From NCBI GenBank assembly GCA_017646785.1, contig JAGCLX010000135.1, positions 1 to 14,914 on the forward strand: a stretch of DNA of 14,914 nt. The letters run 5' to 3'. Below the pieces are notes generated by a model, which was not told the origin of the DNA, ran no database searches, and saw only the letters and a program-made list of their open reading frames with translations. The translations under genes and the position numbers were made by a program. Below, in pieces: positions 7,628 through 14,740 of the stretch. This DNA comes from Alistipes sp. (GTDB lineage: Bacteria > Bacteroidota > Bacteroidia > Bacteroidales > Rikenellaceae). Every line of letters starts with the position of its first letter. Positions within the stretch are counted from its first letter, which is position 1.

Positions 7628-8199
7628 AACTTATAACGATAATAAACAACTACACGGCAGAGGGCACAGCACCACGCTACTACCTCAAGGCCGACACCGC
7701 ACTACTACGCAACAACGACGCCTTCTACATCCCCGATGGGGTGGGTCGCGTCATCGCCGAGCCACACATCGTGCTCAAGGTATCGCGCCTGGCTAAGTAT
7801 ATTGGCGAGCGCTTCGCAGCGCGCTGCATAGAGGGTGTCATGGGAGGTGTTAGCTTCACCGCCATAGATAGGCTCGACGAGGCACGCCGCGAGGGACTAC
7901 CCTGGGACGAAGCTGTGGGCTTCGACCACTCCTCGGCACTATCGCTCGATACCCTCTCGGCAGAGGCTATGGCCGAGGGTGCCGTCTTCTACATCAACGG
8001 CGAGGAGCGCGCCCGCATCTCTCTGGGCGACATGCGCTTTAGGCCCGACCACGTGGTTAGCCACCTCTCGGAGTGCATGACACTACGCATAGGCGACCTT
8101 ATCTACCTCGGTGCGCCCACAGCGTTCGAGGCTAAGGCGGGTGACAACTACCGCCTCACGATAGGCGACCACACGCTGCTCAACTTCGACATCAAGTAG
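7624..8199 (+). CDS. FAH-family protein with degenerate active site
   Basis: 191-residue protein with the compact fumarylacetoacetate-hydrolase fold found in many Bacteroidota. Recognisable parts are VLKVSRLAKYIGERFA (50-65), GGVSFTAIDRL (74-84), GLPWDEAVGFDHSSALS (91-107) and the C-terminal LRIGDLIYLGAP (154-165). Functional relatives bind a divalent metal through E-x-E and the first Asp of a D-x-(T/S)-A-x-D motif, with a Lys in the W..aKgfD block. Here these read E46-P-H48, Ser77 and Val98, so three expected active-site residues appear replaced. It may be catalytically altered or a pseudoenzyme, so the usual isomerase/hydrolase annotation should not be taken literally. It overlaps lpxB by 4 bases and is followed by a strong hairpin terminator. 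The fold is confident; the substrate is unknown. Confidence 0.82.
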   Translation: MKLITIINNYTAEGTAPRYYLKADTALLRNNDAFYIPDGVGRVIAEPHIVLKVSRLAKYIGERFAARCIEGVMGGVSFTAIDRLDEARREGLPWDEAVGFDHSSALSLDTLSAEAMAEGAVFYINGEERARISLGDMRFRPDHVVSHLSECMTLRIGDLIYLGAPTAFEAKAGDNYRLTIGDHTLLNFDIK

Positions 8200-8221
8200 G
8201 CGCGATACCTATATATAAATG

Positions 8222-8254
8222 AATAAGGGCTGTCCGTAAAGGGCAACCCTTATT
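8222..8254. terminator. Hairpin terminator between convergent lpxB-FAH operon and thiL
   Basis: AATAAGGG (8222-8229) pairs with CCCTTATT (8247-8254), and a further short GTCC/GGGC pairing can form inside. A TTTTA tail follows on the plus strand. It lies 22 bases after the FAH-family stop and 5 bases beyond the thiL stop, so it may serve both operons. Confidence 0.72.
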
Positions 8255-8259
8255 TTACG

Positions 8260-9195
8260 TTAAAAGTGCGTGAAGCCCCTGAGCTCCAACTCCGAGGGCA
8301 CGCCATTCTCTAACCACCTCAACTCCCTATCAGCCGTAACGACACCTACAGCCGTGAGCGTAGTTCCCGTATCACGATATAGCGCCTCAGCCACCTCGTC
8401 AAAGCGCTCAGCAGCCACCGTGAGCAGCAGCTCATAGTCCTCGCCTCCCGTCGTAGCATAGCGTATGTCATAGTCTGAGGGTATCTTTGTCAGCTCTATC
8501 TCGGCACCCACGCCCGACTGCTCCATTATGTGCTTAATGTCCGAGGCCACGCCATCCGACACATCCATCATGGCGTGCACCGCCTCGCACTCACCGAGCC
8601 ACCTACCCTCCACGATGCGTGCCTGAGCACGACGATGCGCCTTGGCGGCTGCGGTATCGAGGTCGCCAAACATGATATCGACAAGACCCTTCGACGAAGC
8701 GCCGAGCTTGCCAGTAACGCATATAATATCACTCACCTTAGCTGCCGAGCGACGCTTGATGTTAGCCTTGGGAGCACGACCTATGGCCACCACATTTATG
8801 CAGACCTTGTCGCGCGAGGCTGTGGTGTCGCCACCCACAAGAGCCACGCCATAGCTCTTGCAACCCTCGTAGAAGCCACGCATGAAGCCCTCCACCCACT
8901 CGCCCTGCGTAGCCTCCGAGAGGGATAGTGAGAGCAGCACCGCCGTGGGTGTAGCACCCATCGCCGCCACGTCGCTAAGGTTTACCATCAGGGACTTATA
9001 TCCCACCTCCTCAGCCGTAGAGGCACCACGCAGAAAGTGGACATCCTCAACCAGCATGTCGGTAGAGATAACGAGTGCATCGGCACCCATGTCGAGCACT
9101 GTGCAGTCGTCGCCAATAGGCTCAAAGCCATTGTGTGGCAACGCGCCAAAGGTCTTGGCTATGTCGTCAATAAATGAGAATTCGCTCTTTTTCAT
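8260..9195 (-). CDS. thiL: Thiamine-monophosphate kinase
   Basis: 311-residue cytosolic kinase that phosphorylates thiamine monophosphate to thiamine pyrophosphate with ATP, the last step of cofactor synthesis. Signatures with this start: IGDDCTVL (27-34), STDMLVEDVHF (44-54), SLMVNLSDVAAMGATPT (68-84) and LVGGDTTAS (119-127), with a later MMDVSDGVASD motif that contributes metal-binding aspartates. An upstream in-frame ATG at 9213 would start the protein within the promoter -7 box (9201-9208). The MKKSEF start at 9195 is preferred because transcription is predicted to begin within a few bases of it; the mRNA would be nearly or fully leaderless. A structured repeat array lies immediately upstream of the promoter. 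Confidence 0.95.
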   Translation of the reverse strand: MKKSEFSFIDDIAKTFGALPHNGFEPIGDDCTVLDMGADALVISTDMLVEDVHFLRGASTAEEVGYKSLMVNLSDVAAMGATPTAVLLSLSLSEATQGEWVEGFMRGFYEGCKSYGVALVGGDTTASRDKVCINVVAIGRAPKANIKRRSAAKVSDIICVTGKLGASSKGLVDIMFGDLDTAAAKAHRRAQARIVEGRWLGECEAVHAMMDVSDGVASDIKHIMEQSGVGAEIELTKIPSDYDIRYATTGGEDYELLLTVAAERFDEVAEALYRDTGTTLTAVGVVTADRELRWLENGVPSELELRGFTHF

Positions 9196-9200
9196 AGGCA

Positions 9201-9231
9201 CAAAGATAGGCAATTTACCTATATAAACAAA
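9201..9231 (-). promoter_or_regulatory. Consensus promoter of thiL
   Basis: On the minus strand TTTG (9231-9228), a 19-nt spacer and TATCTTTG (9208-9201) match the Bacteroidota consensus exactly. The predicted start falls at about 9196, next to the ATG at 9195. The -33 box sits at the edge of the repeat array starting at 9232. No thiamine riboswitch is possible between this promoter and the start codon. Confidence 0.8.
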
Positions 9232-9462
9232 GTGGTGCTGACATGAAAATAGCCTGGATGGGTAGTACTTGTCGTACGTCCCATTCAGGCTATTGATTGA
9301 GAGGTCGCAGATGCGCCACTATCACAAGAAATTAAATTTCTTGTCAGAAGGGGTTAGATGTGGCCTCGACATGAAAATAGCCTGGATGGGTAGTACTTGT
9401 CGTACGTCCCATTCAGGCTATTGATTGAGAGGTCGCAGATGACCCCTTATCACAAGAAATTA
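9232..9462. repeat. Structured tandem repeat array 1 (two units, 128-bp period)
   Basis: Two identical 74-bp blocks at 9240-9313 and 9368-9441 are separated by a 54-bp spacer. Each block holds a hairpin: AATAGCCTGGATGGG (9248-9262) pairs with CCCATTCAGGCTATT (9280-9294), 15 bp with one G-T pair, enclosing a nested GTAC-TTGTC-GTAC stem-loop. The copy-2 arms are at 9376-9390 and 9408-9422. The spacer contains a second palindrome centred on CACAAGAAATTAAATTTCTTG. The array fills the gap between the lipoprotein stop codon and the thiL promoter, and its last bases include that stop codon. A diverged copy is at 14741-14914. No open reading frame explains it. Confidence 0.93.
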
Positions 9463-10782
9463 GTCGAGTTGTACTCGTGTCACTGCTCTAACAGTAAATA
9501 CACTTGTCTTTAGTGGATCGAGGCATACAACGCTGTCATTCATGAATGCAATAAGCTCAACGAGGTCAGCTGCAGTCTCATTAGAAGACATGTAGTAGGT
9601 CGATACAAAGGGCATACCGCCATTGTCGGAGAGGAGCTTGTTGTAAGCCTCTACACTCTCACTATCGAATCGGTGAGTACCACCAGAGATAGCATCCCAC
9701 ATCCACTGAAGCTCTGTTGATGATGGCAAGAACCAATCCTCACCGTGCTCCATACACCACTTAAATGCTGGGTAGTTGTTAATATCACGAACGCCGCCAT
9801 CAGCCTTAGAGTACTGAGGGTCGAAAGGATCATAGGTATTCCACGCACCCTTGACTGATGTACAGTTGCACCAAACATTCTCAGTAGACCACTGCAAGTC
9901 TGCCTCATCCATAGAGAAGAAGTATGCAAAGTTATCCTTGATTGCGTATGCAACGCCCTTTGCGCCATTCACCTCATAGATCTGACCAATCTCATAGGCA
10001 TAGGTCACGTTAGGATCGTAGGCATCGATGCTCACGGTGTTAGAGCGGGTGTCGTTGTAGAGAGCGTAGATGTTGTAGGTACCCACCTCTGTAGTAGAGA
10101 ACACACTACCCTCGATGGTCTGGCCCGCAACGCTCTTGAACGCGCACTCTGCAGTTACATCCTCCTCGCCATACAACACTGTAAAGGTAGTGCTATCGGT
10201 GCCATCAGCCTTGATGCGGAGCTTAGATGCAGTGAGCTTGAGGCTCTTCTGCACTGGCTCGTCACCTGGATTGTCACCTGGCTCATCTGTTGGATCGTCA
10301 GTGGGGTCATCGGTGGGGTCATCGGTGGGGTCCTCATTTGGATCGTCGTTAGGATCATCATTGGGGTCCTCATTTGGATCGTCGTTGGGGTCATCCTTAG
10401 GATCCTCATTAGGGTCATCGTTGGGCTCATCACCAGCTACACTCTTAGCCTCAACGGTAACAGCCTCAGAGGTATAGATACCCTTGTATACTGCCATAAA
10501 ACGATACACACCAGCAGTAGTAGTAGAGAACTTAGCGCCTGTAGCGCCCTCGATTACCGAGTTGTCGTTAAGGTTGATAATCTGAATATCCGACGACACG
10601 TTTACGCCATCAACAGTAACAGCAAATGTCACACTGTCGGTGCCGTCAGCCAAAATCTCCTGCTTGTCAACCGAGAGCACCACATCATGGCTCTCTGGCT
10701 CGTTAACATCTGGTGCAGTCTCACACGCAGTGAAACCCACTGCGAGCGAGAGAAATGCGAATATACTAAATAGCTTTTTCAT
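9460..10782 (-). CDS. Lipoprotein with Ig-like repeats, Asp/Pro linker and C-terminal DUF1566/lectin-like domain
   Basis: 440-residue predicted lipoprotein. A short basic N-terminus, a hydrophobic stretch and a lipobox ending at C20 (GFTAC) indicate signal peptidase II processing. Two homologous Ig-like segments (about 34-111 and 180-253) share the motif ADGTDS.TF.V and an FSTT..G.Y motif near their ends. They are joined by a low-complexity acidic linker (118-176) of DPND/DPTD-type tetrapeptides. The C-terminus (about 259-440) has GEDWFLPSSTELQWMWDAI, typical of DUF1566/FGE-like C-type-lectin folds in Bacteroidales surface proteins. It follows the 508-residue lipoprotein gene by 20 bases, so they form an operon. 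Surface exposure and ligand binding are plausible but unproven. The stop codon is the first feature of the repeat array downstream. Confidence 0.88.
   Translation of the reverse strand: MKKLFSIFAFLSLAVGFTACETAPDVNEPESHDVVLSVDKQEILADGTDSVTFAVTVDGVNVSSDIQIINLNDNSVIEGATGAKFSTTTAGVYRFMAVYKGIYTSEAVTVEAKSVAGDEPNDDPNEDPKDDPNDDPNEDPNDDPNDDPNEDPTDDPTDDPTDDPTDEPGDNPGDEPVQKSLKLTASKLRIKADGTDSTTFTVLYGEEDVTAECAFKSVAGQTIEGSVFSTTEVGTYNIYALYNDTRSNTVSIDAYDPNVTYAYEIGQIYEVNGAKGVAYAIKDNFAYFFSMDEADLQWSTENVWCNCTSVKGAWNTYDPFDPQYSKADGGVRDINNYPAFKWCMEHGEDWFLPSSTELQWMWDAISGGTHRFDSESVEAYNKLLSDNGGMPFVSTYYMSSNETAADLVELIAFMNDSVVCLDPLKTSVFTVRAVTRVQLD
10255..10431 (-). repeat. 12-bp tandem repeat region coding for the Asp/Pro linker
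   Basis: About fourteen degenerate 12-bp units encode D-P-N/T-D/E tetrapeptides (linker residues 118-176). Several neighbouring units are identical at the DNA level, for example the run reading ggggtcatcggt on the plus strand. Unit gain or loss would change linker length without a frameshift. Confidence 0.9.
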
Positions 10783-10802
10783 AATCTACCTAAGGTATTA
10801 GA

Positions 10803-12329
10803 TTACTGTGCGTTGTCGAACATATCGGGAGTAAGCTTCACAACATGCTGTGTACGAGTATTCTCCTCTGTGAGAGCCTCGAAGAAGAATACATACTCTT
10901 CAGCAGACTCGGCTGTAACTGAAATCACACAACCCTCCTCTGTCATTGCCTGAGCAAGTGTCTCCTCGCTTACAGGACGGAGCATGAAGAATGCACGAAT
11001 GCTGTTCCAATCATCCTCATCCCAATATTGGCGGATGAGGTCGGTCACAGGACTAGCACCCATGTACAAGCCTACTGCGCTATCATCAACCTTGATGTTG
11101 AACTTAACTGTATAACCAGCTACGGCACGCTCGATGATTGGCTCACTAACCTCCATCTCAACTGCACCTGATGACTCCTTAGTCTTAAACTCAACAGCCA
11201 CATGGTTGTAGTCGTAAACCTCAGTTGGGTCAACAGAGTTGAGATCGATATAGAATAGGAGCACAACATACTCTGTGTTATTCAGCAAAGGCTCATAGTT
11301 TGAAATCTGATTAGAGCCCTTCTTGCCCAACTTATCCAACTGAATAATATCGTGGAAGAGGTAACCCTGCTGAACAGCAAGATTCTGAAGACCGAAGTAT
11401 GCACCTCGTACGATGTCATTATATGGATTACTAGCCAAATCTTTGTAGTAGTTATCCTTGAGCATGATGTAGTATGTCCAATAAGACTCCTCACCATATA
11501 CAGGAGTTACATCGAGGGTAAAGCCCTTTGCTGTTGTTGTAAGGTTCTCATATACGAACATCTCGCTTGGATCTACCTTAGGAGCTGTAGGAGTCTTAAA
11601 CTCGCTACGGAAGAGGATTACAGGCTCGTCACCAGCATAAACACTCTCTGCATTCTCATAGTTGAAGGCTACGGCAATATAGTCCATCTCAGGAGAGAGT
11701 GAGCACTGCAAGGTCTTCTCGCCAGTCTGGAGATAGTCAACGTGGTAGGGGTTCTCGCAGATATACCTCAGAATCTCCCAATCGTTATTGTAGATGCCTA
11801 AAGCATCGAGCTCCAACTTAGTTACCACACGGAAGAGATACTTGTTGACTGGAGAGTTAGGCTTAGCAATAGCAACAGCCGATGTAGCTGTGATATCCTT
11901 AACCTCAATCTCCACCTTGAACTGATCTGCTGGAACGGGTTCCACAGCTGTCTCAGTAGCAATCTCATAGCGAGCAACAGTCTGCTCTGTAATTGCAAAT
12001 GCAATAACTACATACTCAGTACCTGCCTTAAGGTTGCTTGCAGTAACATACTGAGGACCCTTACGAACCTTGAAATCGTCGCTGTTAAGCATAGTGTCGA
12101 TGATAGTAGCATCATCCAAGTCGGCAAGAGTAACCTTCTCTACCACGCTTGCGAAGTAGTTAACCTCAGCATCCGAAGGGACCACCTGCACCTCGATAGA
12201 TGTGCTTGTAGTCTTCGCATTCTGGAACGTAAAGGTCAAACCTGCTGGGGTAGGCTCTGGTTGGGGCTCACAGCCAATGGCAAAGAGAGCCACAAGAGCT
12301 ACGCTCAAAAGTGAAAAAAGTCTTCTCAT
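10803..12329 (-). CDS. Lipoprotein with four tandem Fn3/Ig-like repeats
   Basis: 508-residue predicted lipoprotein of unknown function. The signal peptide ends in the lipobox FAIGC (C20), followed by a Pro/Glu-rich tether (EPQPEPTPAG). The rest looks like four related beta-sandwich repeats, at about 31-130, 137-247, 256-385 and 389-505. The first three contain an L-x-x-x-T/M-(E/D)-Y-(V/I)-x-(V/I/L) strand: LKAGTEYVVIAFAI, LSPEMDYIAVAF and LLNNTEYVVLLF. The fourth is more diverged. It is first in an operon with the 440-residue lipoprotein. Codon use is visibly more AT-leaning than in the neighbouring housekeeping genes. No catalytic motif is seen; it may be a surface adhesin or glycan/protein-binding factor, which is inference. 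Confidence 0.87.
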   Translation of the reverse strand: MRRLFSLLSVALVALFAIGCEPQPEPTPAGLTFTFQNAKTTSTSIEVQVVPSDAEVNYFASVVEKVTLADLDDATIIDTMLNSDDFKVRKGPQYVTASNLKAGTEYVVIAFAITEQTVARYEIATETAVEPVPADQFKVEIEVKDITATSAVAIAKPNSPVNKYLFRVVTKLELDALGIYNNDWEILRYICENPYHVDYLQTGEKTLQCSLSPEMDYIAVAFNYENAESVYAGDEPVILFRSEFKTPTAPKVDPSEMFVYENLTTTAKGFTLDVTPVYGEESYWTYYIMLKDNYYKDLASNPYNDIVRGAYFGLQNLAVQQGYLFHDIIQLDKLGKKGSNQISNYEPLLNNTEYVVLLFYIDLNSVDPTEVYDYNHVAVEFKTKESSGAVEMEVSEPIIERAVAGYTVKFNIKVDDSAVGLYMGASPVTDLIRQYWDEDDWNSIRAFFMLRPVSEETLAQAMTEEGCVISVTAESAEEYVFFFEALTEENTRTQHVVKLTPDMFDNAQ

Positions 12330-12428
12330 GGTTAATTTAAATTGATAATTTTAAGTTAGTATTAATAATTTATTCTTTTGCATTTTTCATGAGCTCTATG
12401 TTGTTAAACATAGAAACACAAATTCGCA

Positions 12429-12459
12429 CAAATATAGATATATTATCTCAAATAGCAAC
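12429..12459 (-). promoter_or_regulatory. Possible promoter of the two-lipoprotein operon
   Basis: On the minus strand TATATTTG (12436-12429) fits the -7 consensus, with GTTG (12459-12456) 19 bases upstream as a 3-of-4 match to TTTG. This predicts a leader of about 90 AT-rich bases before the ATG at 12329. The rest of the 12330-12601 gap is AT-rich with nothing else recognised apart from the hairpin at 12540-12571. Confidence 0.5.
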
Positions 12460-12539
12460 TATTTTTCACTAATTTTGTAGTGTTTCGCCACAAAATAACC
12501 ATTATCTCACATTTAAACTTGACTCAAGAATAGAGACAA

Positions 12540-12571
12540 ACTCCGCCCTACACCATTGTGTCGAGCGGAGT
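12540..12571 (-). terminator. Probable terminator after the BACON-type lipoprotein gene
   Basis: ACTCCGC (12540-12546) pairs with GCGGAGT (12565-12571), and ACAC/GTGT pairs within the loop. On the minus strand the hairpin is followed by TTTGTCTC. It lies about 30 bases beyond the stop codon of the lipoprotein gene. Confidence 0.55.
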
Positions 12572-12601
12572 AAGCTACCAATACCTGTCAATTTTTGTCT
12601 T

Positions 12602-13849
12602 TTACCAGTCGATAAACTCGCCACGGCCACGGAACACGCCTTTGATAGAGTTACCCCTATCATCCACCGTGTCGATTGTGAAGACGTAGACCGTATCGCT
12701 CTCCTTCTCGACCTCAACCGAGCCACGCACCAGTGGGGCAAAATTGATGAATCCCGCGGTCATATACCAGCTGTTCTGCTGCATAAACTGACCACCCAAA
12801 TCCTCTGCCGAGCCAGGGATGAAGTGACCCGCAGTAGTGCCATGGGTATACGTTCCGCAAATATCACGGCTGTCCGCAGGCAACTGCAAGTCTATCTGGA
12901 ACTGATCACCTCGCTCCTCACCCGTCTCATAGTCGAGATACTCATACAAGTAAACCTGACACGTGTTGCATCCATTATACATCAGGTCGCCTACAAATGC
13001 GCCTACAAAGACACCATCTTGGATATCGAAAGAGTGGTTACCCGTGAGCGTGCTAAGTCCCTCAGTTACAGTATTCGAATAGACGGGAATATCCAGCGAG
13101 CCGCTATACACCACGCGGTGATTCTCCTCGTTTGCGAGATATATGTTGGCCACAATTCTACCATCCTCAACCACTACCTCAGCATCGGCAAGGCCCACCT
13201 CCTCACTACCATTGTAGTAGTAGCTATACATGTGGTTTATACCACGGTCCGAGAGCTGGTCACCAACCACAAGACGATAGGTACCATCGGGGATTGTTGC
13301 CGTTGCCTCCTCCTTAGACACCACCTCCGTAGCACATAGGTCGAAGCAGTAGTACTTAGCGCCTTCGTAGAACTCTCCACTCTCATCAACGCCCTTCTTC
13401 GACAACACGACATAGTAGCTATGCACATTAGCCTCGTTGTCGCAGTGTGTGAAGCGACTTCCCGATGTCGTTGTAGCCTCAAAGTTAACATCTACAGCCA
13501 CATGCTGCATGATGGTCACCGAGGCCTTCGCATCGCCATATCGCAACTCTATGCGCGCCCTGCGCTCTCTCTTATCCGTGTTGGGAGCTACGACATAGGT
13601 GATAACGCCATCGTCAATAACGACAACACTTGCCCACTGCTCGGTGCTCTCAGCCTCAAGGTGCAGTCCATCACGACCACCCTCTATGGTGTAGCTTATC
13701 TCACCCATGCCACCCACGGCATCGTGCCACACACTACTCTCCGACGTTATGACAATCTCTTCACGCACATTTGAGCCAGATGGGCCATCCGAAGTATCAC
13801 AGCCAGCCATCACTGCGGCGATAGCAAACAAAAGAAGTACTCTTTTCAT
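12602..13849 (-). CDS. Lipoprotein with N-terminal BACON-like domain
   Basis: 415-residue predicted lipoprotein from the ATG at 13849. An in-frame ATG at 13861 would add four residues (MILR); the later start gives the better signal peptide (MKRVLLLFAIAAVMAGC), with a lipobox ending MAGC. The next ~80 residues (VWHDAVGGMGEISYTIEGG ... WASVVV ... VVAPNTDKRERRARIELRYG ... VTIMQH) have the pattern of BACON domains: a Trp, an N-x-x-x-x-x-R-x-A-x-I core and a terminal Gln. BACON domains are common in Bacteroidetes surface glycan and mucin proteins. The remaining ~300 residues are beta-rich and not recognised; a DICGTYTHGT ... SWYMTAG segment is reminiscent of repeats in other Bacteroidales lipoproteins. 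It is monocistronic, with its own consensus promoter, and diverges from argR. Ligand unknown. Confidence 0.88.
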   Translation of the reverse strand: MKRVLLLFAIAAVMAGCDTSDGPSGSNVREEIVITSESSVWHDAVGGMGEISYTIEGGRDGLHLEAESTEQWASVVVIDDGVITYVVAPNTDKRERRARIELRYGDAKASVTIMQHVAVDVNFEATTTSGSRFTHCDNEANVHSYYVVLSKKGVDESGEFYEGAKYYCFDLCATEVVSKEEATATIPDGTYRLVVGDQLSDRGINHMYSYYYNGSEEVGLADAEVVVEDGRIVANIYLANEENHRVVYSGSLDIPVYSNTVTEGLSTLTGNHSFDIQDGVFVGAFVGDLMYNGCNTCQVYLYEYLDYETGEERGDQFQIDLQLPADSRDICGTYTHGTTAGHFIPGSAEDLGGQFMQQNSWYMTAGFINFAPLVRGSVEVEKESDTVYVFTIDTVDDRGNSIKGVFRGRGEFIDW

Positions 13850-13908
13850 TCTCAGTATCATTATAGTTTTAACCCTCTACACAGTAGCTCAGCCACTGTA
13901 TTCATAGA

Positions 13909-13940
13909 CAAAGATAGGAAATTATTGCCTATTCTCCAAA
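13909..13940 (-). promoter_or_regulatory. Consensus promoter of the BACON-type lipoprotein gene
   Basis: On the minus strand TTTG (13940-13937), a 20-nt spacer and TATCTTTG (13916-13909) match the Bacteroidota consensus exactly. The predicted leader is about 50 bases to the ATG at 13849. Confidence 0.78.
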
Positions 13941-13980
13941 AACAGACTCCACTTATAAGGTACTATGTCGTAGATAACCA

Positions 13981-14030
13981 AATTTATTCCATATTTCTTG
14001 CTACATTTGGATAAATTTTACTAAATTTGC
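13981..14030 (+). promoter_or_regulatory. argR promoter with overlapping inverted repeat
   Basis: TAAATTTG (14023-14030) fits the -7 consensus, with CTTG (13998-14001) 21 bases upstream as a 3-of-4 -33 match. AAATTTAT (13981-13988) and ATAAATTT (14012-14019) form an inverted repeat spanning the -33 region, and CCAAAT/ATTTGG pairs similarly. It could be an operator, perhaps for autoregulation, but AT-rich sequence makes chance pairing likely. Confidence 0.45.
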
Positions 14031-14102
14031 ATTACCGAAACAATAAATGAGATAAAGTTTGCATTTACCGTGAGAACAAAAAACAACCAGGATAGCACAA
14101 CG

Positions 14103-14567
14103 ATGAACCCAAAGACCCAACGTTTGTCGATGATTCGCAAGATCATACGCTCGGAGTACATATCCTCACAGGAGGAGCTCATCAAGCGCCTCGAGGAGTG
14201 TGGCATGCAGGTTACACAGTCTACGCTCTCGCGCGACCTAAAGTATATGCACGTTGCTAAGGTTCCCCACAAGGAGAAGGGATACATCTACGTATTGCCC
14301 AACAATACGCGTAACGACCATGTGGTGTCTACCAACATATCGGATAACATCACCGACATTGCCTTCTCGGGCAACATGTGCGTAATCAGCACAAAGCCGG
14401 GTTATGCAAGTGCCATATCAGTGCCCATCGACAGCAAGGGCATTAGCGAGATCCTCGGCACTATCGCGGGCGACAACACCATATTGCTCATCCTCCGCGA
14501 GGGCTTCAACATGGACTCACTAATGGAGCAGTTATACATGCTATTCCCATCGCTTAGAGCACTATAA
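14103..14567 (+). CDS. argR: Arginine repressor ArgR
   Basis: Arginine-responsive hexameric DNA-binding regulator of arginine metabolism. The ATG at 14103 gives 154 residues and a typical ArgR N-terminus (MNPKTQRLSMIRKIIRSE); a GTG at 14070 would add 11 residues with no family resemblance. The winged helix-turn-helix is visible in ISSQEELIKRL and VTQSTLSRDLKYMHVAKV, where the SR pair contacts DNA. The C-terminal oligomerisation/arginine-binding domain has the motif GTIAGDNTILLILREG; most family members have GDD, so the second acidic residue is Asn here. No arginine-biosynthesis gene follows within the window: a strong terminator and repeats come next. The gene diverges from the lipoprotein gene and has its own promoter. 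Confidence 0.94.
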   Translation: MNPKTQRLSMIRKIIRSEYISSQEELIKRLEECGMQVTQSTLSRDLKYMHVAKVPHKEKGYIYVLPNNTRNDHVVSTNISDNITDIAFSGNMCVISTKPGYASAISVPIDSKGISEILGTIAGDNTILLILREGFNMDSLMEQLYMLFPSLRAL

Positions 14568-14588
14568 TAGGGAGCATACACAATGGAG

Positions 14589-14621
14589 CAACCACCTTAA
14601 ATTTGAGGTGGTTGTTTTTTT
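14589..14621 (+). terminator. Strong intrinsic terminator of argR
   Basis: CAACCACCT (14589-14597) and AGGTGGTTG (14606-14614) form a perfect 9-bp stem with an 8-nt loop, followed by seven T residues (14615-14621). It is 22 bases after the argR stop codon. Confidence 0.92.
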
Positions 14622-14636
14622 ATGGAGAGAGGGAGG

Positions 14637-14736
14637 TTAGAGGTATTAGAGAATTTAGGGAATTTAGGAAGGTTTATTACCATTTCCCTAATTTCACTAA
14701 TCTCCCTAATTTCACTAATTTCACTAGTTTCCCTAA
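14637..14736. repeat. Two opposed clusters of a 9-bp repeat
   Basis: Four consecutive 9-mers of the form TTAGRGRAW (TTAGAGGTA, TTAGAGAAT, TTAGGGAAT, TTAGGAAGG; 14637-14672) are followed by a 10-bp gap. Six consecutive 9-mers of the reverse-complement form (TTTCCCTAA, TTTCACTAA, TCTCCCTAA, TTTCACTAA, TTTCACTAG, TTTCCCTAA; 14683-14736) come next. Apparent reading frames here only translate the repeat (ISL or NFT runs) and are not genes. Confidence 0.92.
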
Positions 14737-14740
14737 TCAA

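Noticed and set aside
9196..9240. Thiamine pyrophosphate riboswitch upstream of thiL
   Set aside because: The promoter is directly at the start codon, so there is no leader to hold a riboswitch, and no THI-box-like sequence was seen.
9232..9462. CRISPR array
   Set aside because: The repeat blocks are 74 bp, far longer than CRISPR repeats. The spacers are related palindromes rather than unique sequences, and no cas gene is present.
9232..9462. Integron attC sites
   Set aside because: GTTAGAT at 9354-9360 fits the R' core GTTRRRY, but no matching RYYYAAC box lies at the other end, and there are no cassettes or integrase.
10115..10477. Plus-strand GSS-repeat protein opposite the lipoprotein gene
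   Set aside because: It is the complement of the 12-bp linker repeat; the minus-strand frame has a signal peptide, lipobox and domains.
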